DNA of 40,241 bases from an uncultured Bacteroidota bacterium. GTDB lineage: Bacteria > Bacteroidota > Bacteroidia > Flavobacteriales > Flavobacteriaceae. Numbering within the stretch: position 1 is the stretch's first letter; every line of letters starts with the position of its first letter. Under the pieces are notes generated by a model, which saw nothing but the letters and a program-made list of their open reading frames with translations, was not told the DNA's origin and searched no databases. Of this stretch, positions 7,825-16,414 are shown piece after piece. A program made the position numbers and the translations under genes. The DNA is taken from the NCBI GenBank assembly GCA_902595555.1, contig CACJQM010000006.1, forward strand, positions 1 through 40,241. The letters run 5' to 3'.

Positions 7825-8697
7825 TTATCCATTTATAGCTACAACATTTGATATTTTTCCTGGCAAGTAATCTTTTAACATAGATTCTATTCCATTTTTA
7901 AGGGTATAAGTCGAGGATGGACACCCACTGCATGCTCCCTGTAAAATTACTTTAACCTCATGTGATTCTGGATCATAAGATTGAAAAAGAATATTACCAC
8001 CATCTGAAGCAACTGCAGGCTTTATCTGATCATCAATAAGTTTTGCAATTTGCTTTGATGTCTCATCCATTTTATCAATATCAATTGAATGACTGATATT
8101 ATTTTCTAAATCAAAGTTAGGATCAATAATTTCATTCCCGTCTCTTATATATGACAAAATAAATTCTCTTATTTCCATTGTATGTTCATCCCAACTATAA
8201 TTTTTATTAATGGTTATAGAAATAAAATTAAAATCAATATAAATTTCAGTTACAAAGTCATGGTTAAATAATGCATTAGCAATTTTACAATATCTTGAAC
8301 TTTCAGCATCCTTAAATTCGTGAGGTATATTTACCAGTTTTTTATTCGCAACAAATTTAATGACAGCAGGGTTTGGAGTATTCTCCGCATAAATAGTAAT
8401 TGGATTATTAATCTGAAAAATTAATCCTCCATTATTTAAAAAATTTTCGATTTGTTCTACTACCTCATCTTGAACATCTTTCCATTCCAAAAAATCAAGT
8501 TTTTCAATTAATATTAAGTGTTTATCTAAAATAACTGACTTAATAAATGGTAAAAAAAATAGTTGCTTTATAAGTGGAAACTGCTCAGCTTCAGAGTCAT
8601 CAGTGAATGAAACTCTTTTTGTATATATTTCGTTATCTGAAGATAATACTAAAGTATTTTTGTCTTCATTTTCTAATATTTCAAATTTAAATTTCAC
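7825..8697 (-). CDS. Nfu-type iron-sulfur cluster carrier protein
   Basis: A 290-aa protein that delivers Fe-S clusters to target enzymes. The middle carries an Nfu N-terminal domain (about residues 100-190, starting ITIYAENTPNPAVIKFV), and the C-terminus a NifU-like domain (about 215-290) with the cluster-binding pair in GACSGCPSSTYTL (C256 and C259) and the family motif RPAVASDGG-like IKPAVASDGGNILF. The first 95 residues hold another degenerate stretch (DNEIYTKRVSF, FFLPFIKSVIL) that looks like a partial repeat of the Nfu N domain, common in Bacteroidota members. The start is GTG at 8697, sharing one base with the murI TAG stop, which indicates translational coupling. Confidence 0.92.
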   Translation of the reverse strand: MKFKFEILENEDKNTLVLSSDNEIYTKRVSFTDDSEAEQFPLIKQLFFLPFIKSVILDKHLILIEKLDFLEWKDVQDEVVEQIENFLNNGGLIFQINNPITIYAENTPNPAVIKFVANKKLVNIPHEFKDAESSRYCKIANALFNHDFVTEIYIDFNFISITINKNYSWDEHTMEIREFILSYIRDGNEIIDPNFDLENNISHSIDIDKMDETSKQIAKLIDDQIKPAVASDGGNILFQSYDPESHEVKVILQGACSGCPSSTYTLKNGIESMLKDYLPGKISNVVAING

Positions 8698-9476
8698 TAT
8701 TCAAATTTAAAAATTTCATATTTATTTTGAAGAATTTCTTTAATAGAAAAGTCATCTTCGCCACTATTAAAAAAACAATGATTTGGTGAATCTAATTTGT
8801 TGTTTTGAATAAGATTATTTAATTCTAAAATTCTTTTTGTTTGCATTGCAACTGCATCGTTACAATCAACGACATTAATACCTTCACCTACTATATTTTT
8901 TATAGAGTCTTTTATTAGAGGGTAGTGTGTGCAACCAAGTACAAGCTGATCGATACCATAATCAATCATTGGAATTAGATATTTTTTTAATAAAACATTG
9001 AGTTCATTTTCACAATCACCCTTTTCGATTAATTCTATCAAACCTTCTCCGTAGGTATTAATCAATTCCACGTCTGCTATTTGATCAGAACTTGTTTTAA
9101 AAAATAAATTACTAGTTAAGGTACCTTTCGTTGCTAATACTCCAACCTTTTTTGTTTTTGAATTTAGAGCTGCAGGTTTTATAGCAGGTTCGATTCCAAT
9201 AAATGGAACTTTAAATTTTCTTCTGAGCTTTGAAATGGAATTTGTAGTTGCAGTGTTACATGCGACAACTATAATTTTACAATTTCTATCAATTAAAAAC
9301 CGGGAATTATAAATTGATATTTCATCAATTTCTTTCTTAGACTTTTCACCATATGGACAGTTCTTTTTATCAGAAATATAGATGGTATTTTCATTTGGTA
9401 ATAAACTGGTAATTTTTTTCCATAAGGTAATTCCTCCTATTCCTGAATCAAAAAAACCTATTGGATATGAACTCAT
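8697..9476 (-). CDS. murI: Glutamate racemase
   Basis: A 259-aa cofactor-independent racemase that makes D-glutamate for peptidoglycan. The N-terminal motif IGFFDSGIGGITLWK, the first catalytic cysteine in VVACNTATTNS (C73) and the second in LVLGCTHYPLI (C182) are all present, as is the substrate loop NCPYGEKS (39-46). Length is normal. The ATG is at 9474-9476, immediately after the T-run of a strong hairpin on the same strand, so murI is set apart from the bamA-ompH group upstream while lying in the same direction. It is coupled to the Nfu gene downstream by a one-base overlap. Confidence 0.95.
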   Translation of the reverse strand: MSSYPIGFFDSGIGGITLWKKITSLLPNENTIYISDKKNCPYGEKSKKEIDEISIYNSRFLIDRNCKIIVVACNTATTNSISKLRRKFKVPFIGIEPAIKPAALNSKTKKVGVLATKGTLTSNLFFKTSSDQIADVELINTYGEGLIELIEKGDCENELNVLLKKYLIPMIDYGIDQLVLGCTHYPLIKDSIKNIVGEGINVVDCNDAVAMQTKRILELNNLIQNNKLDSPNHCFFNSGEDDFSIKEILQNKYEIFKFE

Positions 9477-9510
9477 AAAAAAAACTACCCATAAAATTAC
9501 GGATAGTTTT
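9477..9510 (-). terminator. Rho-independent terminator between ompH and murI
   Basis: Reading the minus strand, AAAACTATCC (9510-9501) pairs with GGGTAGTTTT (9490-9481), a 10-bp stem with one G-U pair, around a 10-nt AT-rich loop. The stem runs into four more T residues, giving eight T in a row on the minus strand, and the murI ATG follows at once (9476). This should end or attenuate transcripts coming from bamA-ompH. Because the T-tract touches the murI start codon, it may also shape murI translation. Confidence 0.75.
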
Positions 9511-9539
9511 CTTTAAGTTTACAGTTTTATAAAAGGTAT

Positions 9540-10043
9540 TTAGAAACCTAATTCAGTTTTTACTTCAGCCATTAAATCTTTACCATCAAAAAGAATTAAA
9601 GCACCACCTGGTGTAGCATCAATAACATAATCAAATCCCTGAGCTTTAGCAACCTTTTGAATTGCAGCCCTAGCTTTTTCAATCAATGGTCTTAGTAGAT
9701 CCTGTTGCTTCTGTTGAATATCTTGAGCAGCAGTCTGTTGATATTGTTGAATATTTTGTTCCATACCCTGTAATTCCTTCTGTCTTGCCTGATTAGTAAC
9801 TTCAGTTTGATTTTGAGCATCAGCTGAATATGTTTGAAGCTTTGTTTGGTACTCTTTCATTGAAGCTTCAATTTCAGTTTGATAAGTCTTTTGTAGCTTT
9901 TCAATTTGAGCTTGTGCTTCCTTAACTTCAGGCATCTGACTAATTAGAGATTGTGAATCAATATGTGCAACATTACTTTGTGAAAAGCCAATGCTACAAA
10001 TTGAAAGGAAAAACACACATGATAATAATTTTAAATAATTCAT
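9540..10043 (-). CDS. Skp/OmpH-family periplasmic chaperone (short paralogue)
   Basis: A 167-aa periplasmic chaperone of the Skp/OmpH family that holds unfolded outer-membrane proteins. The signal peptide is about residues 1-21 (cleavage near IGFSQ-SNV), followed by the conserved VAHIDSQSLISQMPE start, a long Gln/Glu/Lys-rich coiled coil (about 40-125) that forms the tentacles, and a C-terminal AQGFDYVIDATPGGALILFDG segment typical of the family. It lies 1 nt after a longer paralogue and downstream of bamA, the usual place for skp genes in Bacteroidota. The hairpin at 9477-9510 follows it. Confidence 0.92.
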   Translation of the reverse strand: MNYLKLLSCVFFLSICSIGFSQSNVAHIDSQSLISQMPEVKEAQAQIEKLQKTYQTEIEASMKEYQTKLQTYSADAQNQTEVTNQARQKELQGMEQNIQQYQQTAAQDIQQKQQDLLRPLIEKARAAIQKVAKAQGFDYVIDATPGGALILFDGKDLMAEVKTELGF

Positions 10044-10044
10044 A

Positions 10045-10734
10045 CTATTTACTTTTTAAGTTATTTCTTTTAGTTCTTAATAAACTGTCTCTTTTTATTT
10101 TTTTTAATTCTTTTAATCTTAAAATAGAGTCTCTTCTTTTTTGAATCTTTTCCTCGAGAGCTTTCTTTCTATCATCTTCAAAATTAATTTCTAAGTTCTC
10201 TATCTTTTCCTGTCTTAAAATGCTTTTTAAAACTAGCTCGCTAATATCGTATTTTTTTTCCGAATATAGCATAATTATGGCTGATGATTTGTCAAATATA
10301 AAATCAAATTTATTTTTTTCTGAGATTTTTTGAACAATTGCAAGTACCTCATCCTGAATGGGTTGGATAAGGATTTTCTCTTGAACAAGCCAGTCACCTT
10401 CCGGCCCAAATCGTTTTTGGATATATTTATCAAGTTCTTTTTGGTCAAATTCAATTTCATCTGAGAGATTTTGATATATTTCATCTGGTAATAAAGGTTT
10501 CTTAAACTCCAGCTCTTTTCTATTATTTTCAATCGCATTTTTTTTAGATTCTATTTCTTTTCTCCATATATCAAGTCTGGTGCTGTACTCCTCATTAGCG
10601 ATCTTATAATCATCAATATTAGATAAAATATAATCCATATTTATATAACCAACACGAAGAGGTTTTTGGGAAAAAACAGAGAAAGAGATTAGAAATAAAA
10701 AGAATATGATGAGTTTTCTTTTAAATGAGAACAT
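10045..10734 (-). CDS. Skp/OmpH-family periplasmic chaperone (long paralogue)
   Basis: A 229-aa OmpH-family protein. I set the start at ATG 10734 (MFSFKRKLIIFFLFLISFSV), which gives a proper signal peptide ending at VFSQ and removes an unlikely 16-residue extension that would overlap bamA. The mature part begins KPLRVGYINMDYILSNI, then a coiled coil (about 45-130) and FDFIFDKSSAIIMLY, matching the family core. After this comes an extra highly basic, coiled-coil C-terminal extension of about 60 residues with repeated RRDSILRLKEL / KRDSLLRTKR units, absent in the short paralogue. It follows bamA by 11 nt. A role as client-holding chaperone for BamA is by family. Confidence 0.9.
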   Translation of the reverse strand: MFSFKRKLIIFFLFLISFSVFSQKPLRVGYINMDYILSNIDDYKIANEEYSTRLDIWRKEIESKKNAIENNRKELEFKKPLLPDEIYQNLSDEIEFDQKELDKYIQKRFGPEGDWLVQEKILIQPIQDEVLAIVQKISEKNKFDFIFDKSSAIIMLYSEKKYDISELVLKSILRQEKIENLEINFEDDRKKALEEKIQKRRDSILRLKELKKIKRDSLLRTKRNNLKSK

Positions 10735-10745
10735 AACATTAAAAT

Positions 10746-13289
10746 CTAAAATTGCTGTCCTATGACAAAATGTGTCTCCCATCCATTTGGTGTTAAATCA
10801 AAGTCATTAACAGCATCAAGACCATATCCAAAGTCTATGCCTAGAAGACCAAATGCTGGCATAAAAATTCTGAGACCCAAACCTAAAGATCTTTTACCAT
10901 TGAACGGATTAAATTCTCTAAAGCTATTATAACCTTGTCCTGTTTCAAGGAATGTTAAGCCAAATATTGAAGCAGCAGGTTTAAGTGTAATTGGATAACG
11001 TAATTCTAAAGAAAATCGATTATATATTGTAGATCCATCTTGAGTTGATAAACTTTGATTAGGATATCCTCTCAATGATATTGTTTCTCTTCCGTCCATT
11101 GCGTATTGTGACATACCATCACCACCTAAAAAGAATCTATCAAAAGGTATTACACCTCTGTCGTTGTTAAAAGCTCCCAGAAATCCAAATTCAGTATGTG
11201 TTCTTAAAACTAACTTGTCAAATAATCTTGTATACCATGAGCCCTTAAACTTAACTTTATAGAACTCTAACCATCTAAACTTCTCTTGTTCGATTTTAGC
11301 TGGATCAGGGTTTCCATCGTCATCTTGAAATTTTTCTAACTCTCCAAGATTTGCATAATCAATACCATTCCAAAGAGAGTATGGTAATGAAAATCTTGCA
11401 CTAATTACAAATTCCGAACCACCAAGTGGAAAAATAGGGTTAGTGTATGTATTGTTCCTAGATAATGCAACAGTGTAGGACAGATTATTAGAGTTTCCAT
11501 CACCAAATGGAAATAATCCCGTGTAATAATTTTTCAAATTGTAGTACTGATATCCCAAAGATTGAGATAAAGTAAAATAATCATCTGGAATTCTTAATCT
11601 CTTAGCTAAACCAATATTTGCGCCGGTAACTTCAAAAGATTGGCTTTTGTCAACTCTTCCAGTAAAATAATTATATCTGTATTGTTTTGTGTGTGAAAAA
11701 GATGTAGAGAACTGAACTGGCTGAACACCACCAAACCAAGGATCAGACAATGAGGCACTGTAAACACGGTAAAACCTATTGGCCTGTAGCCTTAAAGAAA
11801 CTGCCTGACCATCACCTCTTGGAACTGGTTTCCAAGCTTTAGGATCTTTCATACCCTTCAATGAAAAGTTATTGAATGATAATCCGATAGTGCCAATAAA
11901 TCCTCCTCCACCATATCCTCCTTGCAACTCAACTTGGCTTGCTCCTTTTGGCACTAAACCATATTCGATGTCAACTGTACCATTATTAGGATCAACATTT
12001 TTAAAATCGGGGCTAATCTGCTCTGGGTCAAAAAAACCAAGTTGACCTAACTCACGCACTGTTCTAACAACCTTATCTTTACTATACAATTCACCAGGTT
12101 TAGTTCTTAATTCTCTATATATCACATTGTCATTGGTAACAGTATTCCCAACAACTGATATTTTATTAAAAAATGCAGGTTTTCCTTCCGTAATTCTTAT
12201 TTCGAAGTCAATTGTATCATTCTCAGCAGCAATTTCTACAGCATTTACATTCGAAAATAGGTAACCATTGTTTTGATACAAATTTGTTAAATCTTCACCA
12301 TCTGGTTTTGAATTATCCTGAATTCTCTTTTTTAAAAGAACCCCATTATAAGTATCACCTTCAAATAAACCTAAAACTCTTGCAAGCTGTTCATCTGAAT
12401 ACACACTGTTTCCTAAAAATTTTATGTCTCCAAAGTAATATCTATTACCTTCAGCAAGCTGAATATCTAAGTCAATTTGATTTCCATTTATTTTAACAGT
12501 ATCCAAAAGAATTCTAGCATCTCTGTATCCCTTTTCTTTATAAAAATCAATAATTGCATCTAAATCTTCATCGTAATCACTTTCTATATATTTTGATTTT
12601 TTCCAAAAACGCCCAAGTAATTTAGATTTTGTATTCTTCATTTGTTTCTTCAGTTTTTTACTCTTGAAAAGTTCATTTCCTGAGAAGTTAATACTATTAA
12701 TTTTTACTCTTTCACCTAAATCAACACTGATTAGCATTCTCTCGCTATTTAAACCTAATGTATCTGGAATAGTGTTAATATTAACTTTAGTATTTAAGAA
12801 ACCGTTTTTGCGATACTTGTTTATAATATAATTTTTGGTTGTTTCAATGAAGTTTTCTGTTATTTTTTGACCTTTTTTGATTTCAATATCACTTTCAATA
12901 GTTTCAGCTTTTGATTTTTTAAGTCCTGTAATTTTATATTCTGATAAGGATGGTAACTCTACTATATTTATTTCAATACTTGCCTTGTCACCATTAATAT
13001 TAGTAACATAAAAATTTATATCACTAAATAATTCTAATTTCCACAACTTATTAATTACCTGACTTATCTCCTCACCCGGAATTCTTATATTTTGACCTTC
13101 AAATAATCCTGTGTAAGTAACAACTGTTTGTTCATTAAACGTTTTTAATCCTGTTACTTTAATTTCATCAAGTGTGTAAAAAGCTCCTTTTACAAAATCA
13201 TTTTCTTGGGAGTACGAAAACTTTGAATTTACGAGGAATAAAATCACAAATAAACAATATGTGATATTTTTAATTTTAAATCTTTCCAA
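10746..13289 (-). CDS. bamA: Outer membrane protein assembly factor BamA
   Basis: An 847-aa Omp85 protein, the core of the machine that folds and inserts outer-membrane beta-barrel proteins. A signal peptide (to about FSYSQ, residue 28) is followed by POTRA repeats (about 35-460; recurring GLKTF, GLFEGQ, FYKEKGYRDA, LGNSVYSDEQL elements) and a C-terminal beta barrel (about 470-847) with the family motifs GGYGGGGFIGTIGLSFNNF and, late, GRETISLRGYPNQ, and the final residue F. The length is typical for Bacteroidota BamA. The only reasonable start is TTG 13289, overlapping the uppS end by 14 nt, so translation is probably coupled. Downstream lie two OmpH chaperones. Confidence 0.95.
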   Translation of the reverse strand: MERFKIKNITYCLFVILFLVNSKFSYSQENDFVKGAFYTLDEIKVTGLKTFNEQTVVTYTGLFEGQNIRIPGEEISQVINKLWKLELFSDINFYVTNINGDKASIEINIVELPSLSEYKITGLKKSKAETIESDIEIKKGQKITENFIETTKNYIINKYRKNGFLNTKVNINTIPDTLGLNSERMLISVDLGERVKINSINFSGNELFKSKKLKKQMKNTKSKLLGRFWKKSKYIESDYDEDLDAIIDFYKEKGYRDARILLDTVKINGNQIDLDIQLAEGNRYYFGDIKFLGNSVYSDEQLARVLGLFEGDTYNGVLLKKRIQDNSKPDGEDLTNLYQNNGYLFSNVNAVEIAAENDTIDFEIRITEGKPAFFNKISVVGNTVTNDNVIYRELRTKPGELYSKDKVVRTVRELGQLGFFDPEQISPDFKNVDPNNGTVDIEYGLVPKGASQVELQGGYGGGGFIGTIGLSFNNFSLKGMKDPKAWKPVPRGDGQAVSLRLQANRFYRVYSASLSDPWFGGVQPVQFSTSFSHTKQYRYNYFTGRVDKSQSFEVTGANIGLAKRLRIPDDYFTLSQSLGYQYYNLKNYYTGLFPFGDGNSNNLSYTVALSRNNTYTNPIFPLGGSEFVISARFSLPYSLWNGIDYANLGELEKFQDDDGNPDPAKIEQEKFRWLEFYKVKFKGSWYTRLFDKLVLRTHTEFGFLGAFNNDRGVIPFDRFFLGGDGMSQYAMDGRETISLRGYPNQSLSTQDGSTIYNRFSLELRYPITLKPAASIFGLTFLETGQGYNSFREFNPFNGKRSLGLGLRIFMPAFGLLGIDFGYGLDAVNDFDLTPNGWETHFVIGQQF

Positions 13290-14019
13290 ATCTTCTAGCT
13301 CTTTTTTGATATTCGACTATTGCTTCAAAAAAATGACTTTTTTTAAAATCAGGCCACAATAATTCTAAGAAAAACAATTCAGCATATGATATTTGCCACA
13401 ATAGAAAATTACTAACCCTAATTTCTCCTCCTGTTCTTATCAATAAATCGACATTATCTAAATTTCGAGTGTAAAGATGGTCATTTATTATCTTTTCATC
13501 AATATTTTCTAGAGAAATTATGTTTTTTTTAACTTTATCTGATATTGATTTTACAGCATCAATTATTTCCTGTTTTGATCCATAACTAATAGCCAGGTTT
13601 AGATTCAATCCATTATTATTACTAGTTTCTTCAACTGCTGATTCTAGTCTTTTTTTTGTTGTTTTGGGAAGCAAGTCTTTTTTTCCAATTACATCAAGTT
13701 TAATATTGTTCTTATTTAAGTTTTCTAGTTCACTATCAATTGAACTAAATAATAAATGCATTAAAGCTTTAACTTCAGTCTCTGGCCTTTTCCAATTCTC
13801 CATTGAAAACACATATAATGTTAAATTCTTAATACCAATATCAATTGAAGCTTCTATAGTATCCCTAACAGAGCTAATTCCACTGTTGTGTCCAAAAAAT
13901 CTTTCTTTACCTATTTTTTTTGCCCATCTTCCATTACCATCCATAATAACCGCAACATGGTTAGGAACTTTAGTCTTATCAATTTGCTTAAACAATTTAT
14001 CTTGTACAGTCACACTCAT
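13276..14019 (-). CDS. uppS: Isoprenyl transferase (undecaprenyl diphosphate synthase)
   Basis: A 247-aa cytoplasmic cis-prenyltransferase that makes the C55 carrier lipid for peptidoglycan and surface glycans. The conserved HVAVIMDGNGRWAKK (21-35, catalytic Asp27), FGHNSG, YVFSMENWKRPETEV and DLLIRTGGE-x-R-x-SNFLLWQ blocks are all present and in order. I use ATG 14019 (MSVTVQDKL) rather than the TTG at 14028. The start overlaps the end of the DUF6089 gene by 23 nt, and its end overlaps bamA, so the three are coupled. The order DUF6089-uppS-bamA-ompH is a familiar Bacteroidota arrangement. Confidence 0.95.
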   Translation of the reverse strand: MSVTVQDKLFKQIDKTKVPNHVAVIMDGNGRWAKKIGKERFFGHNSGISSVRDTIEASIDIGIKNLTLYVFSMENWKRPETEVKALMHLLFSSIDSELENLNKNNIKLDVIGKKDLLPKTTKKRLESAVEETSNNNGLNLNLAISYGSKQEIIDAVKSISDKVKKNIISLENIDEKIINDHLYTRNLDNVDLLIRTGGEIRVSNFLLWQISYAELFFLELLWPDFKKSHFFEAIVEYQKRARRFGKI

Positions 14020-14740
14020 AGGTTCCAAATAAATAAGTTAATGTAATTCCTGAATAAACATACCAATCTTGACTCAAATTACTTCCAAATGGTCGTTGAG
14101 AATATATATTAGCATCTTCAAATTGTGGGAAACTCCCATCTAAATTTTCTGTAAAGCTATGCTTTGCAGAAACCTCAAATCCAAATATAAATGAGTTAAG
14201 AGGTTTTAATTTTATTCCGACAGTAATTGGAAAAGCAATATCATTTTTTTTTCCGTATGACTGTGCAACATCAATGCCAACTGGATAATGAAGATCATCA
14301 TACCTTATAAATGATAAGCCAGTATGAATATATGGCGTGAATTCAAAATTATCAGATGAAGTTTCAAATTCTAAAAAATTAAAGTCAAGACCAAGATGAA
14401 ATTCATTGATTTTATTTTCAAATGATTTACCTCTTTCAACCCGATATGTTGAACTACCTTTCCACAAATCACTAGATTCTATTTCAGCTATATTAAAGCC
14501 TACTCTTAAACCAAATCTATTAGTAAGGTTTTTTCGATAAAGTATTCCAAAAACGGTTGTAAATGAACTTTTTTCATTCGTTAAAGAATGAGTTGCTGGA
14601 AAAGGATTGACATAAGTTGTTGGACCTACATCTCCAATATAATTTGTTCCTCCAAAAAATACACCAATCTCATTGTCCTGAGAATTCATAATATTAAATG
14701 CAAAAATTGAAAAAACAAGTATGTATAATTTTCTTTTCAA
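13997..14740 (-). CDS. DUF6089 family protein, probable outer-membrane beta barrel
   Basis: A 247-aa exported protein. The signal peptide (MKRKLYILVFSIFAFNIMNS) is followed by QDNEIGVFFGGTNYIGDVG, the DUF6089 signature, and by alternating aromatic and polar segments that look like transmembrane beta strands (for example RFGLRVGFNIAEI, TPYIHTGLSFIRYD, FIFGFEVSAKHSF). The molecular function of the family is not known; its fixed place beside uppS and bamA suggests a part in outer-membrane biogenesis. The start must be TTG 14738-14740, one nt after the nadK stop; no other in-frame start precedes the signal peptide. It ends YECDCTR, with two late cysteines. Confidence 0.88.
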   Translation of the reverse strand: MKRKLYILVFSIFAFNIMNSQDNEIGVFFGGTNYIGDVGPTTYVNPFPATHSLTNEKSSFTTVFGILYRKNLTNRFGLRVGFNIAEIESSDLWKGSSTYRVERGKSFENKINEFHLGLDFNFLEFETSSDNFEFTPYIHTGLSFIRYDDLHYPVGIDVAQSYGKKNDIAFPITVGIKLKPLNSFIFGFEVSAKHSFTENLDGSFPQFEDANIYSQRPFGSNLSQDWYVYSGITLTYLFGTYECDCTR

Positions 14741-14741
14741 A

Positions 14742-15620
14742 CTAATTTCTTTTGTCTTTTCCCCACAACAACTTTTCCTTTAGAGTCTTATAAAAATTAT
14801 TATTTGAAAAATGAGCAATCTTAAAGTCAAAGTTTGGCTTTTCAATGGTTATTTTAGTTTGATTTTGAACTGTAAAAATATTTGAATCAATAGAAAGCAG
14901 ATGTTTTTCTTCTCTTCCAGAGACACTTAATTCAATCTTTGTTTCGTCTGAGATTACCAACGGTCTAGCATTTAAATTGTGTGGTGAAATTGGGGTTAGA
15001 ACAAGAGAACCACTTGAGGGAGAAATTACTGGACCTCCACAACTCAATGAATATCCAGTGGACCCTGTTGGAGTTGAAATAATTAAACCATCAGCCCAAT
15101 AAGAATTCAAATGATTACCATCAAGACTTGTTTTTATGTTAATCATCGAGGTTGTATCCTTTCTTACAACACTAATTTCATTCAACGCGTATGGAAATAA
15201 GTTTTTGGGTAAACCAATTTCTTCTGAATTTACTTTAATAACTGAACGATTTTCTACTTTAAATTTCTTGTTGTAAATTTTTTCGACTGCTTGATCTAAA
15301 TTTTCTTTTTTAATTGTTGCTAAAAAACCTAAGTTACCTGTATTTATACCCATTACAGGAATATTTAGGTCTCTAACATATTCGATGGTTCTTAAAAAAG
15401 TTCCATCACCCCCAATGCTTACTAATAAATCTATTGACGAATCTAAATCTTTAGACTTATTGAACGGAATTAATTCTAAATCACCATCAAATGCTAATTG
15501 ATCGTATAATTTTTTTTCAACATAAAATTTCGATTCTTTAGAAAACTTTGAAATGAAGAATGATTGAATGACATCATTTACTGATTCATTAATTTCCTGA
15601 GAGAATAAGGCTAAAACCAT
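14742..15620 (-). CDS. nadK: NAD kinase
   Basis: A 292-aa cytoplasmic kinase that phosphorylates NAD to NADP. The GGDGT motif is at residues 70-74 (SIGGDGTFLRTIEYV), followed by PVMGINTGNLGFLA, the NE motif in ALNEISVVRKD, and GSTGYSLSCGGP. All are diagnostic for NadK/PpnK. Length matches the family. ATG 15620 starts the group nadK-DUF6089-uppS-bamA-ompH-ompH on the minus strand. The 77-bp gap to the divergent pdxJ must hold its promoter; I find no full consensus there on this strand. Confidence 0.95.
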   Translation of the reverse strand: MVLALFSQEINESVNDVIQSFFISKFSKESKFYVEKKLYDQLAFDGDLELIPFNKSKDLDSSIDLLVSIGGDGTFLRTIEYVRDLNIPVMGINTGNLGFLATIKKENLDQAVEKIYNKKFKVENRSVIKVNSEEIGLPKNLFPYALNEISVVRKDTTSMINIKTSLDGNHLNSYWADGLIISTPTGSTGYSLSCGGPVISPSSGSLVLTPISPHNLNARPLVISDETKIELSVSGREEKHLLSIDSNIFTVQNQTKITIEKPNFDFKIAHFSNNNFYKTLKEKLLWGKDKRN

Positions 15621-15679
15621 TAAAAAAAATTTCTATTACAAATTAACTAAAAATAATAGATAAGACCTCTTAAAGTTTG

Positions 15680-15687
15680 TATTTTTG
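15680..15687 (+). promoter_or_regulatory. Possible -7 element of the pdxJ promoter
   Basis: TATTTTTG fits the Bacteroidota -7 consensus TAnnTTTG exactly and ends 10 bp before the pdxJ ATG, which would leave a leader of only a few bases. No TTG lies 17-23 bp upstream, so the -33 half is missing. The divergent 77-bp region between nadK and pdxJ holds nothing else recognisable. Confidence 0.35.
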
Positions 15688-15697
15688 AACATTAATT

Positions 15698-16414
15698 ATG
15701 ACTAAATTAAGTGTTAATATTAACAAAATAGCTACTCTTAGAAATGCCAGAGGAGGAAATAATCCTGACCTATTAAAAGTAGCTTCCGATATACAAAGCT
15801 TTGGCGCTAATGGAATAACAATTCACCCAAGACCAGACGAAAGACATATAAAATATGTTGATGCAATTAATCTCAGGGGTGTTGTACATACTGAACTTAA
15901 TATTGAAGGAAATCCTGTAGATAAATTTATTGAATTGGTTTTAAAAGTTAAACCTGAACAGGTAACACTAGTGCCAGATACTGTTGATGTTTTAACTTCA
16001 AATGCTGGTTGGAATACGAAAAAAGAATATAAATATTTAAGGGATGTTATTGAGGTATTTAACAAAGAGAAGATAAGGACTTCTATTTTTGTAGATCCAA
16101 AGACTGAATCAATTAAATACGCTGAAAAAACAAATTGTGACAGGATAGAATTATATACTGAACTTTATGCCAATAACTACCATAGCTCAAGAGAGAAAAC
16201 AGTAAAACTTTATTCAGATTGCTCAATCCTTGCCAATGAGATTGGGATGAAAGTTAATGCTGGTCATGATTTAAGCCTAGAAAACATTGAATTTTTCTCT
16301 AAAAATATGCCTTTTTTGGATGAAGTTTCTATAGGTCATGCATTAATAAGCGAGTCATTGTACATGGGATTAGAAAATGTAATAAATCTTTATATCAATA
16401 AGCTAAATAAATGA
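15698..16414 (+). CDS. pdxJ: Pyridoxine 5'-phosphate synthase
   Basis: A 238-aa TIM-barrel enzyme that condenses 1-deoxyxylulose 5-phosphate with 3-amino-2-oxopropyl phosphate to form pyridoxine 5'-phosphate. The N-terminus LSVNINKIATLRNARGGNNP and the ITIHPRPDERHIKYVD segment carry the active-site residues of the family; VKPEQVTLVPD and MKVNAGHDLSLENI are also conserved. Length is normal. The stop overlaps the start of the alpha/beta hydrolase gene as ATGA, so the two are coupled. Confidence 0.95.
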   Translation: MTKLSVNINKIATLRNARGGNNPDLLKVASDIQSFGANGITIHPRPDERHIKYVDAINLRGVVHTELNIEGNPVDKFIELVLKVKPEQVTLVPDTVDVLTSNAGWNTKKEYKYLRDVIEVFNKEKIRTSIFVDPKTESIKYAEKTNCDRIELYTELYANNYHSSREKTVKLYSDCSILANEIGMKVNAGHDLSLENIEFFSKNMPFLDEVSIGHALISESLYMGLENVINLYINKLNK

